A DNA stretch of 64,000 nucleotides, from positions 12,031,246 to 12,095,245 of the forward strand of contig OX453273.1 of assembly GCA_949710005.1 (NCBI GenBank), given 5' to 3'. The number at the start of each line of letters is the position of its first letter. The first letter of the stretch is position 1. The position numbers and the translations under genes are program-made. Origin of the DNA: Ricordea florida. Lineage: Eukaryota > Cnidaria > Anthozoa > Corallimorpharia > Ricordeidae. Of the stretch, positions 35,738 to 50,100 are shown piece after piece. Under the pieces are notes generated by a model that saw only the letters and a list, made by a program, of their open reading frames with translations, was not told the DNA's origin and ran no database searches.

Positions 35738-38700
35738 TACTCTATTTCCATTGCGCATATACAACCAGACCAATGACGGCACGAGTCAGCTAGACCATAA
35801 AACCGGGAACACGCCCTACTCTTTTCGAACAGTGCCCTGATTTCTTTTACTTCTCACATTTACAAATCAATTATAAAGAGTTGTGAGACGGGGCCTACGG
35901 TTTATCGTCCTTATTCGATAAGACTAGAAAGTCTAACCATTTGCAGATGTCATAAGAAAGGCAGCACTTTCTACTCAATTATTTTAAGGCCCTGAGTGTT
36001 GGTCCGGCCGGGGTTTGAACCCGCGACCTCCCGCACGCTAGTCCGGTGCTCTACCAACTGAGCTAACTGGTCAGCGGTTAACTCCAGGGGCCCGTTTCGT
36101 CAAAGCCGCGATAACTTACTGGGCTCGTAGCTCCATTTTTAGGTCGGAGTCTACCGAAGGTTTTCGTAGTTCTCAGCGTAGAGACCAGCCTTACGAGCAA
36201 GTTAACGTAGAAGTGTATTGACTAACCTTGAAAACCAACACAACTGTTATTCCAGCTGTTGTGAGTGTATAAAGTGTATAAACACTGCTATAAACACTGT
36301 ACAGTGTATAAACACTGCCACCCTAAAATAGCTTCCTAGGCTTGTCCACTAAGCCCGCATAGAGTCGAGTCGTCTGAGGAAGGTATCGACTCGACTTTCC
36401 GTAAGTCTATTTGCGAGAGACTTGGTGAAAAATGAAGGATGTTTTTATAAAGAAGGGTATGGTAATGAGCCATTAGACTCGAGTCGTCACGACTCGTCTT
36501 GCCAAAAGTCGACTCGACTTGTTGGAAATCTAGTGACGAGAGACTTAAAATACAGTATGGTAACCAGGAAGGGCAGTAAAAGTCGGCGACACCTCCCTGT
36601 AAGCAATTCAAGGTTGGATTTCTACTTCGAAAGTCGAGTCGTCAGTGCTTGTAGACGACTCGAGTCGATGCGGGTGTATTGGACACGCCTGGAGGATATT
36701 TTGTTTACGGGAAGTTCCTAGTAGAAATAACTTCCTGGTCACTATAGAGGAAACTCCGCCGCCCAAAAATTAGTCTGCTAGCCTTTGGTAGGGTTAGCAT
36801 ACAACGTCCCATCTCAGTTGCAGCTATGAATGGCGCGTTTCTCGAAAGACCCGGTCTAGACAGCCTTTCTTCCGCCGAGCAACAATTTTTTTTTCCAACT
36901 ACAATTTGCAGCGTTTCCTACTAGAAATAATTTATTCTCTAAACCTTAAAGTATTTCAAAATTAATCTCTAAATTATCTTTAAAAAAAGGATTTTAAAAA
37001 TTCTTCTTAAGCTGAAGCACCTGCATAATTTATTTTTTTTCTTAACCACCGGTAACTTATAGTGCTGACAGTAACTCTATCATTTTAGAATCTGCAATAT
37101 ATGCGAACTTGCATAATGGTATTACCTGTCACTGTCTGTTCCCACTTCTGGCTGTAAAAAAAAAAAAAAGAAAACAAACGTTTTACAGTCTACAGAATAA
37201 ACTACAGTAACACAACACCTGTATAAAGGCCAAAAATTCCGAGACAAGATGAAATCAGTTTTATCCATAACATCAAAGTCTGGCAAACGTAACACGCTAA
37301 ATGAAGTCTTACCACAGTACTTACAGGAGAAAATATGTAATCACATTAAATGATCATCGCAGTTACCCTCCCTTACTGGGAGCTGAAAAAAAAACCTCAG
37401 GCCTGAGTTGTTTTTTTTTTTCAGACTTTAAAAATTCACAGCTGCTTAAGTTGTGTACATAACTGCGATGATCATTTAATGTGATTACATATTAATCCGC
37501 AGTTCAAATATATGGTCTTTCATATATTCAGGAGAAAATATATAACGTATTGACTTCCAGGTCTAATAAAATCCATGGTTATCAGTCCATTCCTAACACG
37601 AGCATACACGAACCCACCTATGGCCTTCTTCTAGGGTAGACGACTGTTCTTTTAATCCTTTCACTCCCAGAAGTGATCAAAATGAACTTCTCTTTTCAAA
37701 AATCATTATAGTGTAAGGATGACTGACTATGAGAATTGACAAAATGTGTGGTACTCACTTAGGAGAATTGCTACTCAGATCCTGGGAGTGAAAGGGTTAA
37801 TCGCTAGAACTGAATTGTGTCAGTCAAAGCTGCGAGTGTCAATTGGAAAAGTCAAAATCGCGGGCAAGATGAATACCTAAGCATACATACAAAAGTAACA
37901 CTTTCATATACATTTAAGGCGGATACTACTTACCTCCTGTCCGGGGGAGGGTGAGGGTGTTGGAGTATGACTGGGAGAGGATGAAGGCGAGTCTGACGCA
38001 ACCTCACCTACGAAAAGAAATATCAACAAAGATCAGATGCATCCAAGTTTAGATCTAAAAACTCATTTTACCGTACCTGTTCAATTCTAGCTATTTAGTT
38101 ATTCAAGAAAAAAAATTAACTGGCTCTTTTGATAGCGTTACAATGCAAACACTTCAAACAAGGTCATCCAAATAAATTTTCATACTTTCTGTTTCTGAAG
38201 GTGAACAACAGATAATAAGATAATTCTTTTTCAATCTTGACATGTTTTGTACAGTTATAGAACAAATTATATGCATTTTAAGCGAAATATAAAACATTTG
38301 TAGATATTCCATTGTATAGACACTCAATCGTAATTGCATTATTTGTATGAAAATTCATCTGGGTGGATTTAGTTCGAGTCGTCGCACTGTAATTCAACTT
38401 TCTTATAGTTAAGAATCCATTCCTATGTACAGATCTTGGTATACATGTGCCAGGCTACTGTTGCCTCACAAGTACGGGAACTTCAGTCTCTGAAGAAACT
38501 ACAAAAATGTCACAGCTGAAAAGTGCGCGCACATCGCCGGCGGAGCAGTTTCTGTGCGACGTGGGGTAAAATCTCACCGGAGTTTTCCAGTCCGAGGAAT
38601 AGATGATTTTAAGCCAATACCGCCCTTAATATTTCAAGCAAAAAGAAGGGAATATCGATAACTGAATCACGGAGCTTTTCAAGCTCCTTAACCCTTTCAC

Positions 38701-41700
38701 TGCCAAGATCGAATATAAATTCTCCCGAGCAAGTGCTTTACAGTTCCTTACATTCTAGTTCGGAGAAATTGGCGGTTGATCGATTTAGCATCCTTGATTT
38801 GATCATGTTCTCAGTTCTTATTATCTGTTTGTGCGGTAGTGTATTTGAATTATAAGGAGAATTTATACATGGGTCACCTGTGGCATTGAAAAGTCAGATT
38901 GTACATAGATTCGTTGCACCAGCCCTCCCCCTACAAGTTCAGATTTAACAACAAACCTTACAGTATCTCGTTATTGATGAAACGACCCCTTTCAACTTTT
39001 GACATGTCGAATTACTGACCCACCCCTCCCTGATACCTTGTTCCTTTTCTTCCTTGCTTCCACTCTTCAAAAATGACCATCCTCCCCCACTAGACCTTCT
39101 CTTGTGTTTGATCTTCGGACTCCCCCCTACCACGGGGCTGATAGCTCCAGGTAATTGCCGTGCAGGGAATGGCCGCTCAGTTCGCATTGAACTTGCTCTG
39201 TTAACATCTTTATTATCAGGTTTGAGCCTGCTGTCAAAACCACTGAACGTCTCGGCCCTCTTGGGTCCATTTCCCCCAGGGACTTCTAAAGAGGAGTTTC
39301 CCTGCGAATCGCTTTGGGCCTCTTCTGACGAGTGTTCTTCACTGGATACTGCTGACTGCACATGCTGTACAGCAGTCACCAATGCCTCTCTGACGGTCGA
39401 CCACAAACAAAACGCATCGTTAATGTTTTTTGTCTTTATGATACAGACTCGTTTTAACTTTGACTGAATAACAACTCGTTCAAACAGTTCTTATTTACAG
39501 TTTGTTACCTATGAAGCCACTTTTTTGGTCAATGTTTATGGTAAAATCTATTCCACAGGAATTGGCCTTTCTACATGCATCTTTCACATTAAACATTGAT
39601 GCGTGTTTTGGTAAATACCTCGACACACAGTAAAGAGTTAACACATACAGCGGGGGACACAGCAACCTGGGCTACTAGCACGTCTGATCCAAACACTCTT
39701 TCGATACTGTGCTACTGTAATGTTGTAATTGTGATTCTAACTCCGTCATCTGTTGATTAAACCATGCAGTTTGACTATTTCTTGGAAAGCTACTGCACTG
39801 CACTGTACTGTGTTACTGTTTGTTTCACTATACAGTGACCTTCCAAGTTTTGATCAAACCAGTACTATGGTACTGTTTGTTTTACAACGCAGTGTGGTTC
39901 TAACTTCTTTAGTTTATCTGTGAATCAAACCATTCAGTGCGACCGTGTTTGAGAACGCTACCAAGATTACGTTCTGACGGCTTTACACTGTAGATCAATT
40001 AAATTAGTACTAGGAACTAATCTTAATTCCTAATTCCTAATCTTGAAAGGAGAATAAAAAATAACATCACGAGCAAGCCACCAAATAACCGAAACATACC
40101 ACCTGTTTGTTACTTAATTTTGCGGCATTTAAATTTCGTGATTTCCCAAAAATCGCGAAATCAAAGTCCCACGAAAAAAAGTTCTAGCGAAAATTAACCA
40201 CCTTAAATTTAATACCCTGCTGTATGATTCTTCTTCAAATCAGTTTTAACCAGGACCCATTTAAAGAAATTCATATTGTCTATTAGCCGAACGCACATTC
40301 GACCGTGTCATGAAGCCCTCTTACATGGAAAATGAAAATCAAGTCGTGCTAATTCTGAGACTAACAGTTTGTTAATGCAGTTCAGTATTTTTGACAATTT
40401 TCGCTAAATTTAGTTTCCTCATAATCATAGTGCATTTTTTGAACAAATCGCGTAGATAACAAAACCACAAACAAACTGAAAAACTAAACAAACTAGCAAA
40501 GAAGAGAAAAAACTCACTTGGCTCTGCTCAACTCTTTGGCTTTGTCGCTATCTAGCTTGGACTGCAAGGAGAAGATAAGTCAAAATGGTAAATTCATACT
40601 CAGACCAATACATGCTAGTTTTAACTATATGAAAACAATAACGACAGCCCTGACTAGGTCAAAAAATATTTACCTTTTCCATGCCTTCTATCTGGGAGAT
40701 AAGTTCCTGAACAGATAAAGCAGTTCAATATGTTAGAAAAAAAAAATCAATAGGTTTTTAAAACTACGCGTGTGAGGTCTAAACACACTTCAAGTGAAAC
40801 TAACAGCTAAGAAAACACAAGAATTTTCCAGAACATTTTGTAAACCACTTGAAGATTTCTCGGTTGTAATTGTGGAATCGCAAAAACGTGGAAATCCCTC
40901 TTCTCGTTACCAAGTTCTGTTACTGCATTTTCCCGTAAAACCTCTTCGCGCAAAAAATACTGTTCCCTCCGGCAGAATAGGAGATAAAAATGTTTATTAC
41001 GGGCTGGTAGGCCTGTTAAGTAAGCAATAAGGAAAATATTTTGACCAAGATCTTAAAAACGATGGCCAAGGCCGAAGACCGAGGAGAGCATTTTTAAGTA
41101 TCAGGTCACAGTTTTTCACTATACGAACCAACCCTAAGCCCGAAAATATATGTTTTATTTTTTCCATCAGCCAAGAACTGTTGCTGTTTGTTAACCTTTA
41201 AATTATATTGTTCGTGTTGATAAGTGTTTTCAGGCGATTTTGTCAACACCCTCAGGATAGTAAAATTCACTCTCACAAGGTCATTCACGGCTGTGAGACT
41301 CCAAGAAGTAGAGAACGAGAGAAAGGAAAATCCGGGCCACGCTAATTAACTACCAATCATATTGCAGTATTTGTTAACGTGGCCTCTTAGAAAAAGCAAT
41401 GCTTTCGTTGTTGTTTGTCACTTACCTGCATCTCAGCCACATGTTTTCCTTTATCCATATCTTTATCCATGTTTTGAACTTGTTCTGGAACAAGAATACT
41501 ATGTCAATACAAATTCTAAGAACACGAAGTTTATTCGACTAAGTACTGTAAACTACGGCTAGATATCACCTAGCCTGTTCCAGGCCCTCAGATGGTGAGG
41601 GGCGAGCGTCAGACCGAGCGGGAAATATATAATGTGGGGAGCTGGGCCGGGACCACTCCCGCCGCAGCTCCCGTCGTTTTATCGCTAGGCCACTCTCGCC

Positions 41701-44132
41701 CCTCAACATCTAAGAGCCTGGAACAGGCTAAGTGTCAACGCACACAACGGACCAAGCATTACCTCTTGCGAAACAAGTTCTTGGTCCGTACCATAACAAA
41801 CGGACAGATTTATGGCTAGGCGCCACACAAATTCATTTCTGTGGATTCTTAGTAATTCGTTTACAACATTTTTTACCAAAACGCAGCGAATTCATGAAAA
41901 CTGACGCCTGTAGAAGCCATTATGTTCTCGCAAAACTAATGAAAATACTGACTAAAACCCAAACAACGTCGTTTGAATTTCTATGGTACACTCGCGTACC
42001 AGCCGTTCCATCCCGGACCAACAAGAACCAATCAGACAGGGGCACCTCACGACACCGACAACGACAGGGTGCCGAAGAGAGCCCGAGCTAACGCAATCCA
42101 TTCAAACATTACATTCAAACAATAAGACGAGCACATCACGATGTAACTCACCAATAAGGACATTCGCTCTTCGTATGATGATCTTCAACCGTTCGCCAGC
42201 TCGCGTTGTGATCAGCCCGTCTCCTAGGTCTATATCAAAGCAAAATCAACAATACTTTTAACCCTTTCACTTTTACGATCTGTGTAGTATTTCGCCTTAA
42301 CAAGTGCAATATACTTTCTTGCAGGTTAATTTGGAGAATTTGCAGTTTGATCGATAAAATATCCCTAAATTACTAAATCTAGCAATTCTAACATTAAGAT
42401 GTATTCATACTTTAAAAAGAAATTGCTAACTGATCACTTCTGGGAGTAAAAGGATTAAACATGGACACCTTAATGGCGTGGTCATTTTGTTGTTAAAGAG
42501 CAAAAAGATTGCTCAGTTCAAAAAGCGCGCCCGTGTACAATTTATACGATCAGCGTTTACACGATGACTTTACATACAAATTGTAACCAACAACCTGTTC
42601 AGAAATCAGCAATCACCCCACGTAACAAGGTTTACGGTAACGTTTTAAAGTACGGGATTTGTGTACAGGGTTACACAGCAGACGTGAGCGCCGAAGGCAC
42701 GAACTTCTGGGGGGGGAGGGGTGGGGCAAAAGGTAAAAGGACCGAGTGGAAACCAATTCAGTCTGTAATCCAAGGATTCTGTCAGACAAACGCGTGATGT
42801 AGTCAGAAACGTTCTTTGTTCTCTACAAGTAATGCAGAAAGGTAAATTCAAATGACTCACTTTCATCTTTAGGAGCGTTGGTTATGGCGTCACGGATACA
42901 ATCCATCCATCTGACAAGGAAGAACGTGTAAACGTTACAAGTTACATTTCACTCTACGTTTCAACGGTCCTCTTCTATTTATTGTGGGGGTAGTTTCTAC
43001 AGCAAACTGGTGCTGCGTCGGTGGGGAATTGAAACACAAGAAATCGGGATATTCAAATAAGTTGATAAAGTTACTATGGTATAACTTACGTTATCAACTT
43101 GTCTGATTAGCCCTACCTCTTTTATTTACATTCGCCGTGAAGAAGGCCTAACGCTGGAACCATCAGCCTCTTAATCACCTGACAGTGGTATAACTTACTG
43201 TCCCAAACTTACCGTGCTTTGATTCCCACTGACGATAAAAGCAGTTTTGGGACACTAACATGTTTACACTGTACTCGTTTCTTTGTTTAATTAATTTACT
43301 TGCAGGGCCGTGACCAGTTAAGAGGCAAACCGAGCCACTTACCTCAATAATCTTGATATAATACTGCATTTTTGTCAAATAATGCGTGATCTCAGTTTTT
43401 TTGTCTAACTGTAGTCGTTATATACACCCTAATCACCTAGTAAGAGAATTTAACCACGGGCATTGCGACCACAATCAATCCGAGACTAAAATAGACAATC
43501 TCTTAACTAATAATACACAAACAAAAATTCCAACGCGCTGATTGGCTGGGAGCGTGTCAATCAATCCCAAACAGTGCAGAAAGTTGAAATTGACTGTAGA
43601 AAGACGAAACTGTTCGCCTTATAAATTGTAAATTCACTGTAAATTCATTCATTCCATTCTAAAAACACGACACGATATTTGAAGATATAAAATCGACTCA
43701 CTGTTTCTTATCCTTCGGTGACTCACACACCATCTCGTACATCTCGGGCCCTTCACGGCTGGTGCTCACAAGATAAATGGCTCGCACATCGGTAGCAACT
43801 TCTCGCACCATTAAGGTTGAGAGCCGCACAACCGGCGCCTGGGAACAACAACATAAGGTAGAGGGTAACACACATGAAATCATATCGAGCCATTTAGCCA
43901 TTAGAGGTTAATGCTATGTACACATCAGGAATTCACGATTTAAAGTGAACGATTTCAGCGAACGCTAGAAGCTACGATTCTATGCTTACCACAAATATTT
44001 TATAATTTTACCACAAATATTTTATCATCTATTGTAAATTAATATATTTTCCTTATATTGGTTTCGTTATTGTTTTTTCTCATTTTAATTCTAAGAGCAT
44101 TGACATTTTTTAATGTAATGCGCTAGAAATAA

Positions 44133-44164
<32 letters not shown>

Positions 44165-47100
44165 CTTGGTTTAAATAGGATAAAAAGCAGGTCTTTACAA
44201 CCTTCAATGTCGTTCGACCTCAACATACCGCACCTTTTGTTTACAGAGCTAGGGGCATTGTTTGTCAACAATATGAGTATGAGATAAATCACTGATAAAC
44301 CATCAACATCTTGAAACTAATAAACACTGCAGTATTTAATCCTTTACTCCCTGAGAGTGACCAACATGCATCTTCTCTTAAACATAATACTGCAAAGGCA
44401 ACCACAGGGCTCATGAGAATATGCGATTTGAAAACTTGTATAGGTTTTTGTTTATATAACATCAAAATCTCCACACTGTTGTAATGTAAGATGTATTGAG
44501 ATCAGTTAGAAGAATTAAGATTTTGATCTCAGGGGTTAAAGGGTTAAGCAATAGATCACACTTTCTATGGGTTTACCGGCGTGATAACCCACGCGGGATA
44601 TTGGGAGAACACGAGAAGAGCTTGTAAATCACGAGCCGAAGGCGAGTAATTTACAAGCTTTTCGAGTGTTCTCCCAACATCCCAAGTGGGTTATCACGCC
44701 GGTAAACCCATAACTTGTTCTGTTAGCCTTTCTAAAATCGTTGTTTGCAGATCAATAGCGGGTTTTGTTCATGGCTCGTGGTCCGGATGCCTTTTTCTAT
44801 GGGTTTACCGGCACAATAACCCATAGGTTTTCAACCAATCAGCGCGCACGTAGTATCTGAGTTATTTTATAATGTGAAATAACGAAGATAGTGTTTGTTT
44901 CGTCTCACCTTTTGGTCAAGAGAAAGCAAGCTGTATTTCTGATCTTTTTCTTGTAGGAAAACTAACATATCTTCCAAAACCAGCACACGGGTTTCTGCAA
45001 ACAAAGTGACAAACGAATCAAATTACAAAAGATACTTTATTTTTATTAACCGCGGCATTAGCCGATCAGAGCACGGACATCTCGTAGAGCTAGGGATTTT
45101 AATAATATACGATCCAACTTCCCTAAGTTAAAGCGTCGCGAAATATGACAATAGTGGTCAGAATAGATACTACTTATGCAACGCTTTCGAGTAGTATACC
45201 GTGAAATATCCCACGAGTTACTTGTATTTTCTTGGTATACACATGAGCCTGTAGGCGAGTCTGTGTACCAAAGAAATACAAGTGACGAGTGGGATATTCC
45301 ACGATATACCACGAGAAAGGGTTGCTTGACTATTTGATATCATGCCATAGAAAATACAAGTGACGAGTGGGATATTCCACGGTATACCACAAGAAAGGGT
45401 TGCATAACTATTTTATACCATGCCATAGAAATGGTATGAGAAGGGCTGCCTACCAGTCAACTTTGCTCGGGCGCTCTTCCACAGAAGAACTCCGTCGTGA
45501 AGCAGTTTGCTTGTGTTGGACGCAAAGTCAATATTCTGGGCAACGTAAAATGGCAACATGGTATTAGCAGATGCCCAGAACGACATTTGATAAAAGTACT
45601 CTGTGACCAATTGCCTCCTAACAACAAAGGTTCTTGCGAGAAAGACGATTTTACCTGTCTTACGATCAGTTACGACCAATTCAATATGTTCAATTGAACT
45701 GTTCAGCGACAGGTATGTCGTTACGCGTCCGTTCATTTAATTATCTTTACAATCTTTGTGAACAAAGTCAAAATTGATCATCCTGCTAGTGTTGACAACG
45801 CTGTAAGTCAATTCAATCTCTAACAACGTTTCAAACGAAAACACGAAGGTAAAGCATCAGATCACATATTACCTCCATTTACAATTCAATCCCACGATTA
45901 CTTTGGTTTTGCAATGCTACGATAGGTGATTGGCTAAAAAGTCCCGCGCAGCGACTGGTGCAGAGGACATACAATTGCTTCGGGTCCTGATGGGTTCATT
46001 TGACTGTGAGCATCTGTTGCGATTGGTCAGAGCAGTTTACTATATTTTACGGTTTAATTGAAAGCCAATTGCATTTGAAGTAATGGCTTGTGTTCAACGA
46101 CCAAAAGCTTTGTAAAATATACAACATTAAGTGCCGCAGGAAAAATAAACAAACAAACAAACAACCAGTCTAGATTCACAGCCAGTGTGTATAATCTTGG
46201 GAAGGGAGGGAGAGAGGACAAAATGGAAGCGAAAGGTGGAGAGGCAGGGGGGGAGGGGAGGGAGGGGGAGAAAAGAGAAAGAATGTGACACAAAGGAAGT
46301 CACCAGCACTGACTTTTAAGTCATTAAAATGCATGACTACAGGGGCGTACCGTGAGATTTTGAAGGTGTACGCATGGAAAGAAAAGTAAAAAAAAAAAAC
46401 GTTTCAGTTGCCATCCGTTTATGGAGTAATGAAAGAATAAATGAAATACTGACACAAAGACACCCATGTAATGAGACAAATTTATCGGACATCCCGATTT
46501 AATGATAAAAGAGCTTTTAGGGGATTAAAAAAAATATTATTTTCCATATCTCAGCTGTACCCACGGGCGTGTATGCGTATATGGACGCTACGCCTTTGGA
46601 CGACATTTACAGCAAGAGACGTGCTTTTACCTTGACTTTGTTTCCTCCTTTGTAAGTGACAGTCACTTTCAAATCCAACTTGACTTTCATGTCTGCTAGA
46701 GTCTGAAAGACAAACAAGTATATGGAGAGGATGCTTAGAACAAAGTCAAAACAAAGTGGGAGGAGGGGGGTGGAAGGCAGCTGGGATCCATCCTATCTTG
46801 CGATGTGTGACAAGTCACGCGTGACAGCGGAATTCGAATTTTTTTATATACGGAGAGTCACAACTCATGCTTTTTTTCTCTCGATATTTTCCTTTTGTTG
46901 TATGCATACAATGATATAGATATTGATTGATACAAGGCAGTAAATAGGACAAAAGTCTCTCATATTTAATCACTCACTCTAACTCGCTAAAGAGTGCCGC
47001 AATGAAAGCGCAAATAAACAGTTTTGTCGTTACTTAAAGATAATATACCTTTTCTCTCTCGTGATCCTTTATCGTCATATCAACACTTTGTAAAATTCCC

Positions 47101-50100
47101 TGGAAACAAGGAACAAATAGACCATTAAATCAAAATTAACCAGCAGTTGGTGCAACGAGGGCACTTAAAAGTGTGCCGTTTAACCATTACTTACCTTCAC
47201 TAATGTAATAGAGTTTGTTAGGGACTTGTGATCCGGCTTAGATTCTGAAACAAGAAACAAAGCTGTTGATTTGCACTTTGCCTTCGGAAACATCAGTTCT
47301 CAATTATGTCCGTTTTGGCGCGAAATATTCACCGCGCGAGACTGGGCTCTAACACAAAGCTAATGAAACTAGACGCTCTCGGGAGCGTTCACTCGGGCTA
47401 CACTTGATAATACGGCTTCGAACAAACGTGAATGTGGGTTTACGCCTAACTTTTGTATATATTGTATACTATATGGTTGGTTCCACGACCGCAAAAAACC
47501 TACCAGACTGTATATCGCACCGTAATTGTTGTCGACGTCGTGTTTAAGCTCAGCGATTTTATCAGAAACTTTTCTAAGGTTTTACAGAAATTTCTGTGAT
47601 AGTTGGGTTTGTTTACTAATCGAATTAATGTTGACCAATCAGCTTTCTTGGTTCCCACGGTAAAAAACAGTCGTGAAACTTGATGCCATTCATCTGATTC
47701 CAAGTTATCGAAGGCGAAGAAGCGATATGTGGGAAAAACAATAATATTACTCCTCAATCGCGGAATATACTTTTCTTCCGATTTAGTCTTATTGGCCCTG
47801 TTCCCGCTAATCTCTTTCCACACGACCACGTAGAAAAAAAAACTTGAGTTTGAATAAGAAAAGATCCATGGATGATTTTAGGCGCCTTGCTTTCAGGCAT
47901 TCAGGGACACCGCAGACCGCGAGCAGCGCAGGCTTGCTCATTCTCGACGTTGTCGATAGACTTATAGGAAACCGAAACCTAGACTCGTGCTACCACAGGT
48001 AGCCCGAGTAAAAAACGACATTTAGTAAGTACACGAAGGACAGCTCAAACCAAACATCCGAATCGCTAATGCAAAGAACTGTCTTTCAGGACTTTAGAAC
48101 ACAAATAATAAAAATAAAATCTTAAGTCCTCTACTTGCGTTATCTTCAAAGGAAGTAGAAATTCGGAGCGTAGATTCGAAACAGCTGTAGAAGCAAAACA
48201 TTTTTTTTTTGGAAAGGAGGAATGAATGATTAATTAGGTGAATTAGAACGCCACCAACCTCTGGTAGTTTTAACAATGGCCTCAATAAGTATTGGATACT
48301 TGGTAAGTCTCTGAGTGACGAGCGTGATGCACTCTGGGATGGACAACCTTCGGCATAGCTTGTTCATATTGCACTTCTGTTTGGTAACAAAATGAACAGA
48401 AAAAATTCAATGCAGTCAAAGAAAAGCTTCGAAAATGAAATGAATTTTAAATGATGAAAATTCAAGGAAGCGTTTGAAATGTGAACGAAAAGACTTATGT
48501 TGGTCAGATACGAGAGAAATTCTTCTTCCCAGTGTGGGATAAAAACCTGTGTTTATTTTTTTTTAAGGATACAATACATTCGTGCCGCTACCTCACACTA
48601 GCTACACAGGGTGTCCATTGGGCAAAGGAGATCGGGAAATTCTCAGGCTACTAAGAAGAATTCTCCGGCTAAATTTAGATGGCCTGAGCTAGTTTTTAAA
48701 TCAGACGTGGAGCCGTTATGTCGTAGAAAATTATCTTTGGAGAAATCGCGTCGTTTTTCCAAGAAAATATACACAGAATATGGTGAACAAACAATTCCTC
48801 GTTCACATGTGTACGTCGTTGTAGGGAGTGTGCTTGGCTCTCTCAGAATAGTCTCTTACTTTACACAATTCCCCTGGTAGTACATTTCTTATTGAAAACC
48901 CTGACTACACACCTTAATAAAGTCTGCAAACTTTTTATCTGTTCTCAGCAGTTTCTGTGGGCAAAAACCGTACGAAAATAATGAGAAATAGACCGCCTAT
49001 ACCTCCAAGCAGACTGCCTAGCCGCCAAGGGCGGCACTATTAAAAAAATGAATTAACGTGAACAACGGGTTAAGCAAACGAGTTGATAATTAACACTTAA
49101 TAAGTGACTGGTCCCGTGAAATGTTGACCGCTGTTGCACGTGAGTACAGCGTTTTTGTTTTGCTATATAACAAATCACTGGTCCCGAGGGGAACAGTGAA
49201 TTTTGTTGAGACGCGAGGGAAACAAAATTCACTGTTCCCCAAAGGAACAGTCTTAAAGTTATTTGTTACATAGCAAAACAAAAACGCTCTACTCACGTGC
49301 AACAGCGGTCAACATTTCACGGGTAACAGTGAACTGTTTTCCGTTTGACATCACAGTTTTTGCAATGTTGCCCACTTATGGCATTTGGTGGTATTTGGCG
49401 GAAAACACTTTCATTGTGAGATGTCATGTGACCATGAACTAGCCAATGAATGGGCTCGCTGTAGCGGGAAAAATGCCAGCTATATAACAATGAAAGTTGT
49501 ACTAGTGTGAGACAAAAGGAAACTTAATGTTCGAGTGTTGGCCCTTCATCAGAGCCATGGATACATGTAATTCTCGAATGGTCTTGTAATTCTCGACTTC
49601 GTCTCGAGAAAACATCAGGACTATAAGCTCCCTTGATAAACCCAATTTGTGCGAAGCTTCAATTTCCCACAGTCGCAGCGCTAGTTTCTTTACAACCATA
49701 CCCTTAAAATAAATTCTGTTGGCAGTAAACTGGTTTAATTTCGTCCCCCACAAATCAGCGCCAACGGTGTTTCATCCCGCATCCGACTCATTTTGTCGCA
49801 TTTTCTCACGCCACCACCGCGGGTAACCTCCCGTGATTCCGAAGACTACTGTATGTCATGGTCCTGGACTCGTCTCTTGAGAGTCCCGATGACATAAGAG
49901 CCTCGTAGCTCCATTTATAGGTCGAAGTCTACCGAATGGTCTTGTAATTCTCAGTGTACAAACCAGCGTAACGTGCACGTGAACCTAGAAATCTATGGCT
50001 GAACCTTGAGAAACAACAAAAGTGTAACTCCTAATTTACACATAGCGATCATGTCACAGCTTTCTGAACCCGAAAAATTAGCAAAACGTTCGAAAATTCC

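Noticed and set aside
35995-36075. tRNA gene on the minus strand
   Set aside because: A and B boxes are present but the anticodon stem does not pair, and the downstream sequence is a SINE body.
45413-45736. 107-residue minus-strand open frame as one exon
   Set aside because: Only 45454-45535 is supported as an exon, with an acceptor before AATATTGAC and donor GTAGGC. The rest of the frame is intron.
49502-49753. 83-residue minus-strand open frame (starts MWGTKLNQF)
   Set aside because: Reads somewhat protein-like, but no splice sites or phase connect it to the RhoGEF. The correct DH exon is at 50334-50417. No family recognised.
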